Assembly: GCA_043812455.1 (NCBI GenBank)
Contig: JBDRMB010000027.1
Coordinates: 1 to 61,351, forward strand
Length of the DNA: 61,351 nucleotides
Reading direction: 5' to 3'
Source: JABHQR01 sp043812455
GTDB lineage: Archaea > Nanobdellota > Nanobdellia > Woesearchaeales > GW2011-AR9
Position numbers and translations under genes: made by a program. Shown one piece after another: positions 53,101-61,351 of the stretch. The notes beneath the pieces are model-generated. The model was not told the DNA's origin. It saw only the letters and a list, made by a program, of their open reading frames with translations, and did no database searches. Within the stretch, counting starts at the first letter, position 1, and each line of letters starts with the position of its first letter.

Positions 53101-56100
53101 TAGTATAATTACTAAAGCTTGTAACATTAAATCTATAATCATTACCTCCTAAATCTTCAACATTACTACATATTGAAGAAGAACAAAGGGATCCATTTCT
53201 ATAAATAACTGGATTTGCATTTAAGTTAATAATATTATAAAATGTAATAGTTGCGTTAGTGTTAAGTAAACTACTACTGCCACTAGGAGTGAATGATAAG
53301 AAATTATTACTAATTGTTGGGTTAACGTTTAATTCTAAAGTTGAGATTTCAGTTTTCTCTGAACTTAATGTTATTGTCCAGTTAATTTTACCATCTGAAT
53401 TCTGGTAAACAATATTATTTGTTGCAGAAGCTGCATTTCCAATTCTAAATTTGAAATCATTAGGATTAGTTGTGTTAATTGTATTGTTAATGAAAGTATT
53501 GTTCATAGATGGATCTGTAGCTGTCGGATTTAAATTGATAGAAGAGTCTATGATAATGTTGCTATATATAAGATTATTACTTGAATTATAAAGATCTAAT
53601 GGTGAGTTATTTAAAACATTATCATAGATAATGTTACGTTCAATTACATTTGTTAAGCTTATTCCTCCAGAAGTGGAATTTGTTATATTGTTATTAAAAA
53701 TCAAATTATTTACTACTTGACCATTAAGTGCTATTCCTCCTACACCAGGAATAATGTTTTCTATGATATTATAAGAGATAGTATTGTTAATATTAGCCCC
53801 ATACATTAAACGTATTGCTCTTGCTGAACAATTGTATATTTTGTTACCTGTGATATTAGAATTATTAACAATTAAGAGCATTATCTGATTACCACTGCTT
53901 CTTGTTATTGTATTATTATAAACAAGATAATCTTCTCCGGTTAAGAAAATAGAATCTGGATTTGTAGCATTATAGATTATGTTATTTGATATTGTAATAT
54001 TTGAACCAGTATTTGAATATATTGGCAGAATTGTGTGATTCATTGTATTGCTTATTATTTTTGTGTCGTTCACAAAATTCAAACTTATAGCAGTTGTGTC
54101 TTGATTAAATATATTTCCTTGAATTAAATTGCCTGAACCCGCAGTGTAGAATTTAATTACATCAGTAGAGATATTATTCATATTGTTGTTTAAGATTGAG
54201 TTGTTTGCTGATCCTTGATGGAGATATACTGCATATCCCGATATGTTATATATTATATTAGAGGATATTATATTATTGTTGCTTGAACTTCTTAACTCTA
54301 TACCTGTTGCTGGATTATCATGTATATTATTACCGGTTATATTTGAGTTGTTTGTAGTTTGTACTGTTATAGCAGTAGAAGAATAAGATACCGTGTTATT
54401 ATACAGAAAGATATCTAAACAACTATTAAGACTTATTCCTCCTACACTTGCACTCCATATTATGTTATTTGATACAGTATTATTCTGGCTATCATCTACA
54501 CTTATTCCACTAGACACATTAAATAAAGTATTTCTAGTTACGATTGAATTATTGGTATTTGTTAATTGTAAATTTCCTTGTGTGTGATTTATTCTGTTAT
54601 CATAAATTTGAACAGTATAGGCTGTATTGCTTGCCCATATTCCAGATGAGACTAAAATGTTGTCATAAATTAAATTGCCCTCACCTGCATAATTTAATCT
54701 GATACCTACGGCAGTAGCATTTGTTATATTATTATTAAATATTGATATGTTTGATGTTCCAGTTTGAAGTAATATGCCTGAAGAAGCTAGATGTTGTATT
54801 ACATTATTTGATATTGTGATATTGTGGTTTTGTCCTTCTAGATTTATTCCTCTTGCAGTGCCATTGATTATAAAATTTCCTGAAATATTTGAATGATTAA
54901 GATTGGTCAAACGTATTGCTTGGTTACTTGATGCATTTATTACTGTGTTATCGTATACTAAATGATTCAGTCCTGAAACAGAGATTCCAGCACCATAATT
55001 GTTCCATGTACACCCCCGGATTGTTATATTTTCTCTGTTATTTGCAACTATTCCTGTTCCTGTTCCTGAATTGTTTCCAACCATAATTGTACTATTACAT
55101 TCTACGACTGTGTTATGGTTAGCGATAGCCATTAAATCTTCAGTAGTGTTAAGAGAATATGTTCCTGGACAGAACATTATATCGGCAGTTATTGTTAATG
55201 CTGCAGTTGGAGGGATAATACTAGCATTATTATCATTACAATCACAATTTAAATTTGTAGTACAACAACCAATAACTGTAGCATTAAAACCATCACCATC
55301 ATTATCAACACAAGCTCCACTTACACTATAATTACTGAACTGAGTAACATTAAATTGGTAATTGTTTCCACCCAAATCTGTTACATTACTACAGATAGAT
55401 GAATCACAAGCTACACCATTACGGTATGCTACAGGGGTTGTAACTCCAGCAACACTATAGAAAGTTAATGTTGCTGTTCTGTTAAGTAAACTATCATTAT
55501 GACTTGGTGTGAAAGATATGAAATTATTTGTAATTATTGGGTTAATGCCTAAACTTAAACTTGAATTTTCAGTTTTTGTAGAGTCTAAAGTTATAGTCCA
55601 GTTTATTTTACCGTCAGATTCTTGGTAAATAATATTATTTGTTGCAGAGACTGTGTTTGAAAAAACAATTTTTGGATCTTCTGAATTTGTAGTGTTTATT
55701 GTATTATTGATTAAAATATTCTCTTCCGAAGAAGTTGTACCTCCTGTAAGAGTAATTGAACCATTTGAAACAATGTTCTCTCTTAAGAGGTTATAACTAG
55801 CATTGTTTAATGTAATGCCAATACCAGTTAAAGATATATTATTTCCAATAATATTATTGTCGTTAGAATTAATAATAGACATATATTCTTCCAAATTGTT
55901 TTCTTGTACTGTATTATTATAAGCACCGCTTAAGGAGATACTATATGGTGATCCCGAAAAGATTGTATTATCTGATACATTATTCCAATCTCCAAGAATA
56001 CCTATAAATCCGCTACCACCACTTTGACCATAAAGAAGATTCTCAATAATTGTGTTATTATTAGAATTAATTCTTATTCCATCCACCGTAATTGAATTAT

Positions 56101-59100
56101 TCCTTACAAATGCTCTCTCACCACTACTCAAAAATATTCTACCATCGTGTAAAACATTATTTGCGATAATTGTTTCATTTGAATTAACAATTCTTATAGC
56201 ATTTTCTGAAGTAGTGTTTATTGTGTTATATGATATTGAATTATTGTTGCTTGAACTTCCCAAGTCTATACCTATCACTGTACAATTTTCAATAACATTT
56301 CCAGTTATATTTGAATTACTGGTATTGGATAAAGTTATTGCATAAACTTCAGTATTGTTTATTGTATTATCATATATGTGTATTGTTAAACCAGTATTAA
56401 ATATACTTATTCCATTTCTAAGATTCATTGTATTATTATAAACTGCAATCCCTTCGCCTGCTTCACTTAAAGTTATACCCTCTTCACAATCGCTTATTAT
56501 GTTATTAAAGACTGTTACATTGCCCGACCTTGGCTCCACATTAATTCCATAATTAGAGCTTTGTATTACATTGCCGTTGATAGTTATGTTTGCCACATCG
56601 TCGACTACATTTACTCCAGATTCGCCATTATTAAATATTATGTTACCAGTTACATTAGTATAATATGAATTAGCAGCTATACCATGGCCAGTAGTGTTGG
56701 TTATTGTGTTATTATACAAATTACACCTGGTACTTGAATCAGATATTACTATTCCATCACTAACATTTGTTATATCATTACCAAATATGTTGTTTCCTGT
56801 ACTTGTTATTTCCAATTGAATTCCAACATCGCTTATGTTCTTTATTGTGTTATATGAGATTGTACTGTTTACAACTGTATTTACGTCCATTCCCCGATAA
56901 CTCATATTGTACAAGCTATTATTGGTTATATTTGAGTTAATTGTGTTTGTTAGAACCATTCCATTAAAATAATTATAAAATGTACACCCCTTTATGGTGA
57001 TATTGTTTTTACTATCAACATCTAATCCATTACCACTACCATCCCCAATTATTACTGTGTCATTACATTCCAAGGTTAGATTTTCTGAATTGATTTGAAT
57101 CACCCGCACTGTTGCATTTACATAATAAGTTCCATTACAGACAATTGTGTCATTTACTATTGACATCCCATTATAAGGAGGTAATATGCTAGCATTATTA
57201 TCATTACAATCTATAATACCACAATCAATACCTGAAGCATTAAATCCATCACCATCACTGTCTGTGCAAGCAGAAGGGGTTTCAAGAATAGTCAATGAAT
57301 TACTCCAAACAGTGGTTCCATCTTCTGTACCATCGTTTAATGTTACTGTTGCGTTCCAGACTTCTCCTACGTTTGTTTCGTTGCTGACAATTAAGTCTGT
57401 TCTGTTTTGATAGAGTGCTAGGATATGTTCTGGTGATAAAGATCTGTTCCAAATCATCACATCATCAATTGTACCATTAAAATATTCACTTGGACTACTA
57501 TCTCCTTTTACCCCTATACTAAAAGAATCTACATTTGAATTATAAGAAATATCTGTTGTTAATGTACCTAATGAACTTCCATCGGCATACATTTCTTTTA
57601 GGGTGTTGTTTTTAAACACACCGACAATATGGTGCCATTCATTATCATCATATGTTGTGCCCCATCCAATTGTTGAAGAAGCTGTTCCATTGTTTGCGCT
57701 TATCCTAGCTGATCCTGTAGAACCAATTCCAACCCAATAAAGTATATTATCCACATCTTTGTCTACTATGCTAATAATTGTTTGGCCTGTTGAAGAATTT
57801 GTTTTTACCCAAGCAGAAAATGTAAAAGGGTAAGAAGTTATAATCCCTAAATTATTTTTTATATAATCATCACCATCAAATTCGTAAGCTCCTTTTCCGT
57901 CATAGCCCCCAGTAGAGTTCCATGGGGCTTTGTAAACAGTACCATTATTACTATAAGGAGAATAATCTTTTGCACCATTAGGTGTGCCTACTATAGTTCC
58001 ATCTAATGATCCACCTTCAAATGGCATGTTCAAGACTGTTAGAGGTGTTCCGTTCATGTACCAATTATTAATGTTCTTGATTGCATCATTGTCAGCATCT
58101 GAAGCATCCCAGTAAAGAGTTAAGTTTTCTGTTGTGTAATTTGTTCCTGAGGTGCTATTTAAGACAACATTACTCGCAGCTGGTGGAGAATTGAGTATCG
58201 TCAAACTATTACTCCAGACAGTAGCACCATCTTCATAACCATCATTTGGTATGATTGTTGCATTCCAGACTCCTCCTTTGTTTGTTTCTTGTGAGACAAT
58301 TAAATCGGTTCTGTTTTGGTATAATGCTAATACTTGTTCTGGTGAGAGTGATCTATTGAATATCATAACTTCGTCTATTGTTCCGTTGAAATACTTAAAA
58401 ATTGTATATCCTGCATTATACCTTACTCTACCTAAATAATAATCTTCTCCAAGAGCTTCAGCATGAAAATCACCTGAGAATGTATCTTCTTGAGTAACAT
58501 TTGTATTATTTATATAAAATACAATATCTCCTCCAAAATTATGAGTTATGGCAAAGAAATACCAAGTATTATTATTTATATTTACATTAAGACCCGAAGG
58601 TGGACCCTGGTTATTACTATCTCTTACCCAAATACTAAGATTACCATAATTTACCATAACTCTAATAAGTTCATAATCACCATAATTATTAGAAAAAACT
58701 GCCCCTTGAATTTGATTAGAATTAGGAGTTTTAAACCAACCTGTTACTGACCAATCTTGTTCTGCATCAAATGTTCCTTTTGTGTTAAGATTATGTAAAT
58801 TAATATAATCATCACTTCCATCAAACTCATAAGCTCCTCTTCCATCGTAGCCCCCTGTTGAGTTCCATTGAGGTCCTGAGTTTGTTGAATTTGCTACAAT
58901 TGTTGCATTGTTTTGATATGGGGAGTAATCTTTTGTTGTTCCATTAGTTGGTGTTGTTGTTCCTTCTGTACTTCCACCTTCAAATGGCATGTTCAAGACT
59001 GTTAAAGAAGTGCCGTTCATGTACCAATTGAAAATGTTCTTGACACTATCTCCATCAGCGTCTGTTGTTGAGATATTATAAACAGTTAGGTTATCTGTTG

Positions 59101-61351
59101 TGTAGTTGTTAACTGAAGTTGCATTTAATATTGGTGTTGAATGTGTTGGTGCAGTATTATTAACTACAAAACACCATTCTTGTGTTACATTGTCATTTCC
59201 AGCAGTATCATTTGCATAGAATTTCCAGCAGATATTTTCTCCTCTAGTGCAATTAATTGTTCTTGTTATATTGTGTATGCATGATGCATTACTTTCACAA
59301 TCTAATGTTGAAATATTTTCCATTGCACCACATGAAGAACCATTCCAGGAAAAGATTGAAGCATCTACACCTGTGTCATCTGACCAATTTATGCTAAACC
59401 ATACTGAATCGTTAAATTTAGTTGTTGAGGTGTAATTTGTTAGATTATCTTGCCATGCTGGTGCTGTTGAGTCTGGTGTTGTACAACTAGTTGATGTTCC
59501 TCCCGGATATAGTGCATTAAGAACAGGATCATAATCCACTGCACCTGCTGCTCCATTTTCATCATCGTCATATATCAAGGTGTCTATATCGGCACAAGCT
59601 GTTGTATCCCACCAATTGTTTTCCGCCGTTATTGTGTCTGATTGGTTGTTTATTAAACTATAATCTGATGAAAAGAAATTATTATTTGAGATATTATGAA
59701 TAGTGCTGTGGTTTAATAAATACAATCCCCATGTACTGCTGAAATTGTTTCCCTGTATTGTCCAGTTATCTGCTGCCTTCAGATACATACCAATAGTTAC
59801 ACTACTTTCAAATGTATTATTGATCACAATACTATCATTAAAGTTAACCCCCTGGTTAGTGCTTGTAGAGATAGCAGGAACACTAGCAAAAGGTAGATTT
59901 GTAAACCTATTGTTTGTTATTGTATCTGTTCCTAAAAATATAGATATTGCTGCCCCATTAAATAAATTATTATCAATAGTATGGCCCGCACTGAAAAGAA
60001 TTACCGGATCAACGATTGTATTATTTAAGAAATAAGAACCTGTTCCTGTAAAAGTTAATATTCCCCAATAATCTGCTCCAATATAACTATTTGTTATGTT
60101 ACAATTGTTTCCTACTACATATGCCGATATTCTATTATTTAATAAATTGCTATTTCTTATTACGTCACCATTACAATCTGCTGCTAGATAAAGTCCAGAA
60201 TTAGATGATGGTAGGCCTCCACCCCCATCATTGTAACCGACGTGCCTTATTGTTGAATTGTCTATAAAGAAATTAGATGAAGAAACTATCCAAGTATAAT
60301 AACCATTATTGGAATCTAATGCTTGCACAACTGAGTTGTTTGTTACATACATTGAACCAACATTATTTACTGTTATTCTATTGCTTCCATTGCTCGTTGT
60401 ATTTATGTTAAAGGTAGTATTGATTAATGTTAAATTTCCAGGAGCATATGAACCTGATGCGTTTTTGAAATCTGTATATGCTGAACCAAAATCACTTAAA
60501 TTGATGCTTCTTATTCTATGATCAATCCATGCCCCAGTTATATTTAAAACGGCCTCAATAATCTTATTGTCTGCACTGGTGTTAAAATAAATAGTTGCGT
60601 TTTCATTTAAATCCTCATTATAATCATGATTGCAAGTCGTACCATCAGTTATAGGAACATAATCATCTAATGTTTTATTATAACATAGTCCACCGACTCC
60701 AAATCCACCATCATTGATTACAAATAAAACATCTGTTCCCGGGAATCCGCCTGAATCTCCTGTGCTTAAGTTGTTATCTATATCAATAGCATAAAGCCAT
60801 GCATTTGAAGTAGAGTTCATCCATAGTTGAAGTTGGTGTGTTGATTCATTCATTATAATTTTGAAAACTTCAGAAGCATATTCGTTCCAATTATCTGTGT
60901 AACCTGTTTCATCATCAAGTGTATTTGGTGTACCATCAATAATTCCACCTTGATTATTGCTTAGATCAAATTCTCCATTATTAAAGTAAGAATCCGGTGC
61001 AGTTCCTGAACCGATTGTTATATTTCCATTTATTGTAACAACTTCATTTTGACAAATTACATTACTGGTTACATTAAATTTTCCAGAGCCAGTATATGCT
61101 CCACCACAATAAGTTGTTGGTGCTGCTAAAACAGTCAATGAATTGCTCCAGACAGTAGCACCATCTTCAGTACCATCATTTGGTGTGATTGTTGCGTTCC
61201 AGACTTCTCCAACATTTGTTTCCTGAGATACAATTAAATCAGTTCTGTTTTGGTATAATGCAAGGACTTGTTCTGCAGTTAATGAGATATTATAAATTTT
61301 AACTTCGTCAATTGTACCATTAATATTCTGAGTTGGGTCTAACCCCATACC
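50195..61351 (-). CDS. Giant beta-helix/LamG surface protein, N-terminus outside the window
   Basis: One uninterrupted frame of at least 3,718 codons; its start lies beyond the right edge. From the visible N-terminal side: the end of a LamG domain (NGTIDEVKIYNISLTAEQVLALYQNRTD), a first beta-helix region (about 60990-59560), an Ig-like region, then two LamG-like domains (about 59000-58310 and 58030-57400) each closed by the same NGTIDxVMIxNRSLSP motif. Three tandem beta-helix modules of about 650-740 residues follow (57268-51150), each beginning C-x-DxDGDGF calcium motifs. Runs of N-N-T/S-I repeats form the helices. A final beta-rich tail ends near 50200 with no obvious anchor. Likely a large glycosylated cell-surface fibre or adhesin. 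Confidence 0.8.
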   Translation of the reverse strand, partial: GMGLDPTQNINGTIDEVKIYNISLTAEQVLALYQNRTDLIVSQETNVGEVWNATITPNDGTEDGATVWSNSLTVLAAPTTYCGGAYTGSGKFNVTSNVICQNEVVTINGNITIGSGTAPDSYFNNGEFDLSNNQGGIIDGTPNTLDDETGYTDNWNEYASEVFKIIMNESTHQLQLWMNSTSNAWLYAIDIDNNLSTGDSGGFPGTDVLFVINDGGFGVGGLCYNKTLDDYVPITDGTTCNHDYNEDLNENATIYFNTSADNKIIEAVLNITGAWIDHRIRSINLSDFGSAYTDFKNASGSYAPGNLTLINTTFNINTTSNGSNRITVNNVGSMYVTNNSVVQALDSNNGYYTWIVSSSNFFIDNSTIRHVGYNDGGGGLPSSNSGLYLAADCNGDVIRNSNLLNNRISAYVVGNNCNITNSYIGADYWGILTFTGTGSYFLNNTIVDPVILFSAGHTIDNNLFNGAAISIFLGTDTITNNRFTNLPFASVPAISTSTNQGVNFNDSIVINNTFESSVTIGMYLKAADNWTIQGNNFSSTWGLYLLNHSTIHNISNNNFFSSDYSLINNQSDTITAENNWWDTTACADIDTLIYDDDENGAAGAVDYDPVLNALYPGGTSTSCTTPDSTAPAWQDNLTNYTSTTKFNDSVWFSINWSDDTGVDASIFSWNGSSCGAMENISTLDCESNASCIHNITRTINCTRGENICWKFYANDTAGNDNVTQEWCFVVNNTAPTHSTPILNATSVNNYTTDNLTVYNISTTDADGDSVKNIFNWYMNGTSLTVLNMPFEGGSTEGTTTPTNGTTKDYSPYQNNATIVANSTNSGPQWNSTGGYDGRGAYEFDGSDDYINLHNLNTKGTFDAEQDWSVTGWFKTPNSNQIQGAVFSNNYGDYELIRVMVNYGNLSIWVRDSNNQGPPSGLNVNINNNTWYFFAITHNFGGDIVFYINNTNVTQEDTFSGDFHAEALGEDYYLGRVRYNAGYTIFKYFNGTIDEVMIFNRSLSPEQVLALYQNRTDLIVSQETNKGGVWNATIIPNDGYEDGATVWSNSLTILNSPPAASNVVLNSTSGTNYTTENLTLYWDASDADNDAIKNINNWYMNGTPLTVLNMPFEGGSLDGTIVGTPNGAKDYSPYSNNGTVYKAPWNSTGGYDGKGAYEFDGDDYIKNNLGIITSYPFTFSAWVKTNSSTGQTIISIVDKDVDNILYWVGIGSTGSARISANNGTASSTIGWGTTYDDNEWHHIVGVFKNNTLKEMYADGSSLGTLTTDISYNSNVDSFSIGVKGDSSPSEYFNGTIDDVMIWNRSLSPEHILALYQNRTDLIVSNETNVGEVWNATVTLNDGTEDGTTVWSNSLTILETPSACTDSDGDGFNASGIDCGIIDCNDNNASILPPYNGMSIVNDTIVCNGTYYVNATVRVIQINSENLTLECNDTVIIGDGSGNGLDVDSKNNITIKGCTFYNYFNGMVLTNTINSNITNNSLYNMSYRGMDVNTVVNSTISYNTIKNISDVGIQLEITSTGNNIFGNDITNVSDGIVISDSSTRCNLYNNTITNTTGHGIAANSYYTNVTGNIIFNNGESGVNVVDDVANITINGNVIQSSNYGINVEPRSGNVTVFNNIISDCEEGITLSEAGEGIAVYNNTMNLRNGISIFNTGLTIHIYDNTINNTEVYAITLSNTSNSNITGNVIENCTVIGIDLGSSSNNNSISYNTINTTSENAIRIVNSNETIIANNVLHDGRIFLSSGERAFVRNNSITVDGIRINSNNNTIIENLLYGQSGGSGFIGILGDWNNVSDNTIFSGSPYSISLSGAYNNTVQENNLEEYMSIINSNDNNIIGNNISLTGIGITLNNASYNLLRENIVSNGSITLTGGTTSSEENILINNTINTTNSEDPKIVFSNTVSATNNIIYQESDGKINWTITLDSTKTENSSLSLGINPIITNNFISFTPSHNDSLLNRTATLTFYSVAGVTTPVAYRNGVACDSSICSNVTDLGGNNYQFNVTQFSNYSVSGACVDNDGDGFNATVIGCCTTNLNCDCNDNNASIIPPTAALTITADIMFCPGTYSLNTTEDLMAIANHNTVVECNSTIMVGNNSGTGTGIVANNRENITIRGCTWNNYGAGISVSGLNHLVYDNTVINASSNQAIRLTNLNHSNISGNFIINGTARGINLEGQNHNITISNNVIQHLASSGILLQTGTSNISIFNNNITNATAVGIRLNYAGEGNLIYDNILVSSGIWASNTAYTVQIYDNRINHTQGNLQLTNTNNSIVTRNTLFNVSSGISVDDSQNNTVSNNIIWSASVGGISLNSCLDIFLYNNTVSYSSTAITVQTTNNSNITGNNIHDNPATGIELRSSSNNNIISSNIIYNISGYAVYLHQGSANNSILNNNMNNISTDVIKFYTAGSGNLIQGNIFNQDTTAISLNFVNDTKIISNTMNHTILPIYSNTGSNITISNNIIYNATNPDSIFLTGEDYLVYNNTITRSSGNQIMLLIVNNSNITGNKIYNCSARAIRLMYGANINNTISYNIIENIIPGVGGIALNGQVVNNLIFNNNITNSTSGGISLTNVIERNIIYDNVLNNSPLDLYNSSNNLIYSNIIIDSSINLNPTATDPSMNNTFINNTINTTNPNDFKFRIGNAASATNNIVYQNSDGKINWTITLSSEKTEISTLELNVNPTISNNFLSFTPSGSSSLLNTNATITFYNIINLNANPVIYRNGSLCSSSICSNVEDLGGNDYRFNVTSFSNYTIMNGTTCTDSDGDGFNSTGGSCGVADCNDNNASIFPPSVGMSIVNDTILCNGTYYLNATGDGLITVSGENLTLKCNQTTMIGNTSGNGLYIPNRNNVTIKDCTWNNYNDAIVFSGTNNIITNNTIYHTSSYGISQDGGTGNTISDNTIINTTNEGIYLELTSTGTNIFGNNLTNSSLSVTDSSTGCNVYDNTLSDITGDAMIIDSNNNVTSNTIIKVGGTAIDMLDGRTNITIENNIIQHVSSGINMEGTCTNITIANNIINNGTKGIDLTGVDILVYNNNITNITESGIEIESSNYTNVTGNTITATATGIYVHTNSISSIIHDNKLENLSGNAIFLQNTGSSNKLFGNTINTTGNDAITIDNSSDTNVTDNTIFDGRIYLVTSERILVKNNSLTNDGIIVDSNNNTIIENTLSGTLSTGYIGINSDWNNITNNTVDNKAATYSIYLNSGHNNTIQDNTLLSYMFALNSHNNNIIENNITVPGSNSLIIRGSDYNLIKNNIIYGGPVWIHDSGATPDENILFNNTINTSDPATNKIQITARGSLFTNYVAYENQNGAINWTVTLSLTNTEQAELGIGINPIITNNFLSFTPNPSNGILNRTATLTFYNVAGISTPTAYRDGTICDVSICSAVTDLGGNNYQFNVTQFSNYSVGNASTTYNITVWIDNVETDQFNRTAVPHRVLVNITQNGLPSGNITVGIAEQNGRNFVFPLVETGNNFEALVTNLTNSSGLVEFIIAPTRYNNESPYNISVNIYSGGGVTQSKNLSLSSDALSLGTEVVGKTLPGINILKNNMESWLSLTLFMKSWVNDGKGVYQSINVSQVGGSSTTLSPIQVGAINVINITLLNSSNQSVSGTLTPLEDYGWLLHASTSPSANNHSTQLTNFNITNLLYTMGTLYNVDANYSIAVYNETGELVTTLYFEQNDTLREPTDSDYSIATTVKNTLNNQFESFLSVALNIRESLLESS
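51150..53083 (-). repeat. Beta-helix module C of the giant protein
   Basis: Begins CTDSDGDGFNSTGGSCG with DCNDNNASIFPP, SVGMSIVNDTILCNGTYYLNAT, helix repeats and the cap CDVSICSAVTDLGGNNYQF. About 1,934 bases; closest to module A in length and opening sequence. Confidence 0.65.
53084..55312 (-). repeat. Beta-helix module B of the giant protein
   Basis: Begins CVDNDGDGFNATVIGCC with the same DCNDNNASI calcium motif, followed by TITADIMFCPGTYSLNTT, the helix repeats and the same cap (CSSSICSNVEDLGGNDYRF). 2,229 bases, about 275 longer than A and C. Confidence 0.65.
55313..57268 (-). repeat. Beta-helix module A of the giant protein
   Basis: Begins CTDSDGDGFNASGIDCG, followed by DCNDNNASILPP, then GMSIVNDTIVCNGTYYVNAT and a beta-helix of NxTI turns. 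It ends in a conserved cap (FSPSHNDSLL-type beta region, CDSSICSNVTDLGGNNYQFNVTQFSNYSV). 1,956 bases. Confidence 0.65.

Noticed and set aside
51150..57268. CRISPR array
   Set aside because: The short periodic pattern comes from NxTI beta-helix turns within one open frame, not from identical repeats with spacers.

Overview
The window looks like chromosome from an AT-rich archaeon with DPANN-like features, most like the Woesearchaeota/Pacearchaeota side of the Nanoarchaeota supergroup. That placement is my inference from gene content, not a database result. Supporting evidence: archaeal uL16/L10e, class I LysRS, a Nog1-type GTPase, AbrB-PhoU and Lrp regulators, TATA boxes about 25-30 bases before many starts (several leaderless), intron-bearing tRNAs with LAGLIDADG endonucleases, and bacterial-looking genes mixed in (TrpRS, RlmH, exonuclease VII).

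Layout. 0-2 kb: an HTH-nucleotidyltransferase gene, a HEPN partner broken by an in-frame TGA, a homing endonuclease and tRNA-Phe with two introns. 2-9.7 kb (minus strand): PolX-type polymerase, a candidate structured RNA, a class II ribonucleotide reductase, a small zinc-ribbon protein, an EamA transporter, an M50 protease, an acidic zinc-finger protein and an HTH/PIN-like protein. 9.7-14.5 kb: tRNA-Ala, rlmH, HAD phosphatase, Nudix, radical SAM, two small unknowns and tRNA-Ile with three introns. 14.7-18.4 kb: two paralogous Ig-like repeat surface proteins separated by five tandem hairpins. 18.5-31.9 kb: GNAT-like protein, the C-terminal half of a Hel308-like helicase, L10e, Nog1-like GTPase, a KefB-type antiporter, methyltransferase-like and MBL proteins, a TrpRS/HisRS-like operon, two Lrp regulators, AbrB-PhoU and a PLP enzyme. 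32.0-36.5 kb: an accessory-looking four-gene operon (RHH, HExxH membrane protein, two unknowns) lying between a 20-codon remnant of a TctA-like permease and the intact permease. 36.5-46.9 kb: Cys-rich lipoprotein, a second homing endonuclease running into tRNA-Leu with two introns, PAP2, LysRS, PRPP synthetase, CutA, an IS5-like element, proC, and an OB/HD protein with xseA-xseB. 47-61 kb (minus strand): three surface-protein genes, the largest at least 3,718 residues and running off the right edge.

The strongest unexplained signal is a shared expression cassette. Three unlinked loci (about 1.04, 37.37 and 44.47 kb) carry the same upstream motif, CCACTGGWCARGT, exactly 23 bases before a TATA box. 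In each, a hairpin follows in the 5' leader immediately before the start codon. Two of the three drive LAGLIDADG endonucleases next to intron-containing tRNAs; the third drives the OB/HD-exonuclease VII cluster. The second signal is tRNA gene structure: Phe, Leu and Ile all need an intron between positions 30 and 31 to give a normal cloverleaf, plus further introns in the D-loop, anticodon loop or T-loop.
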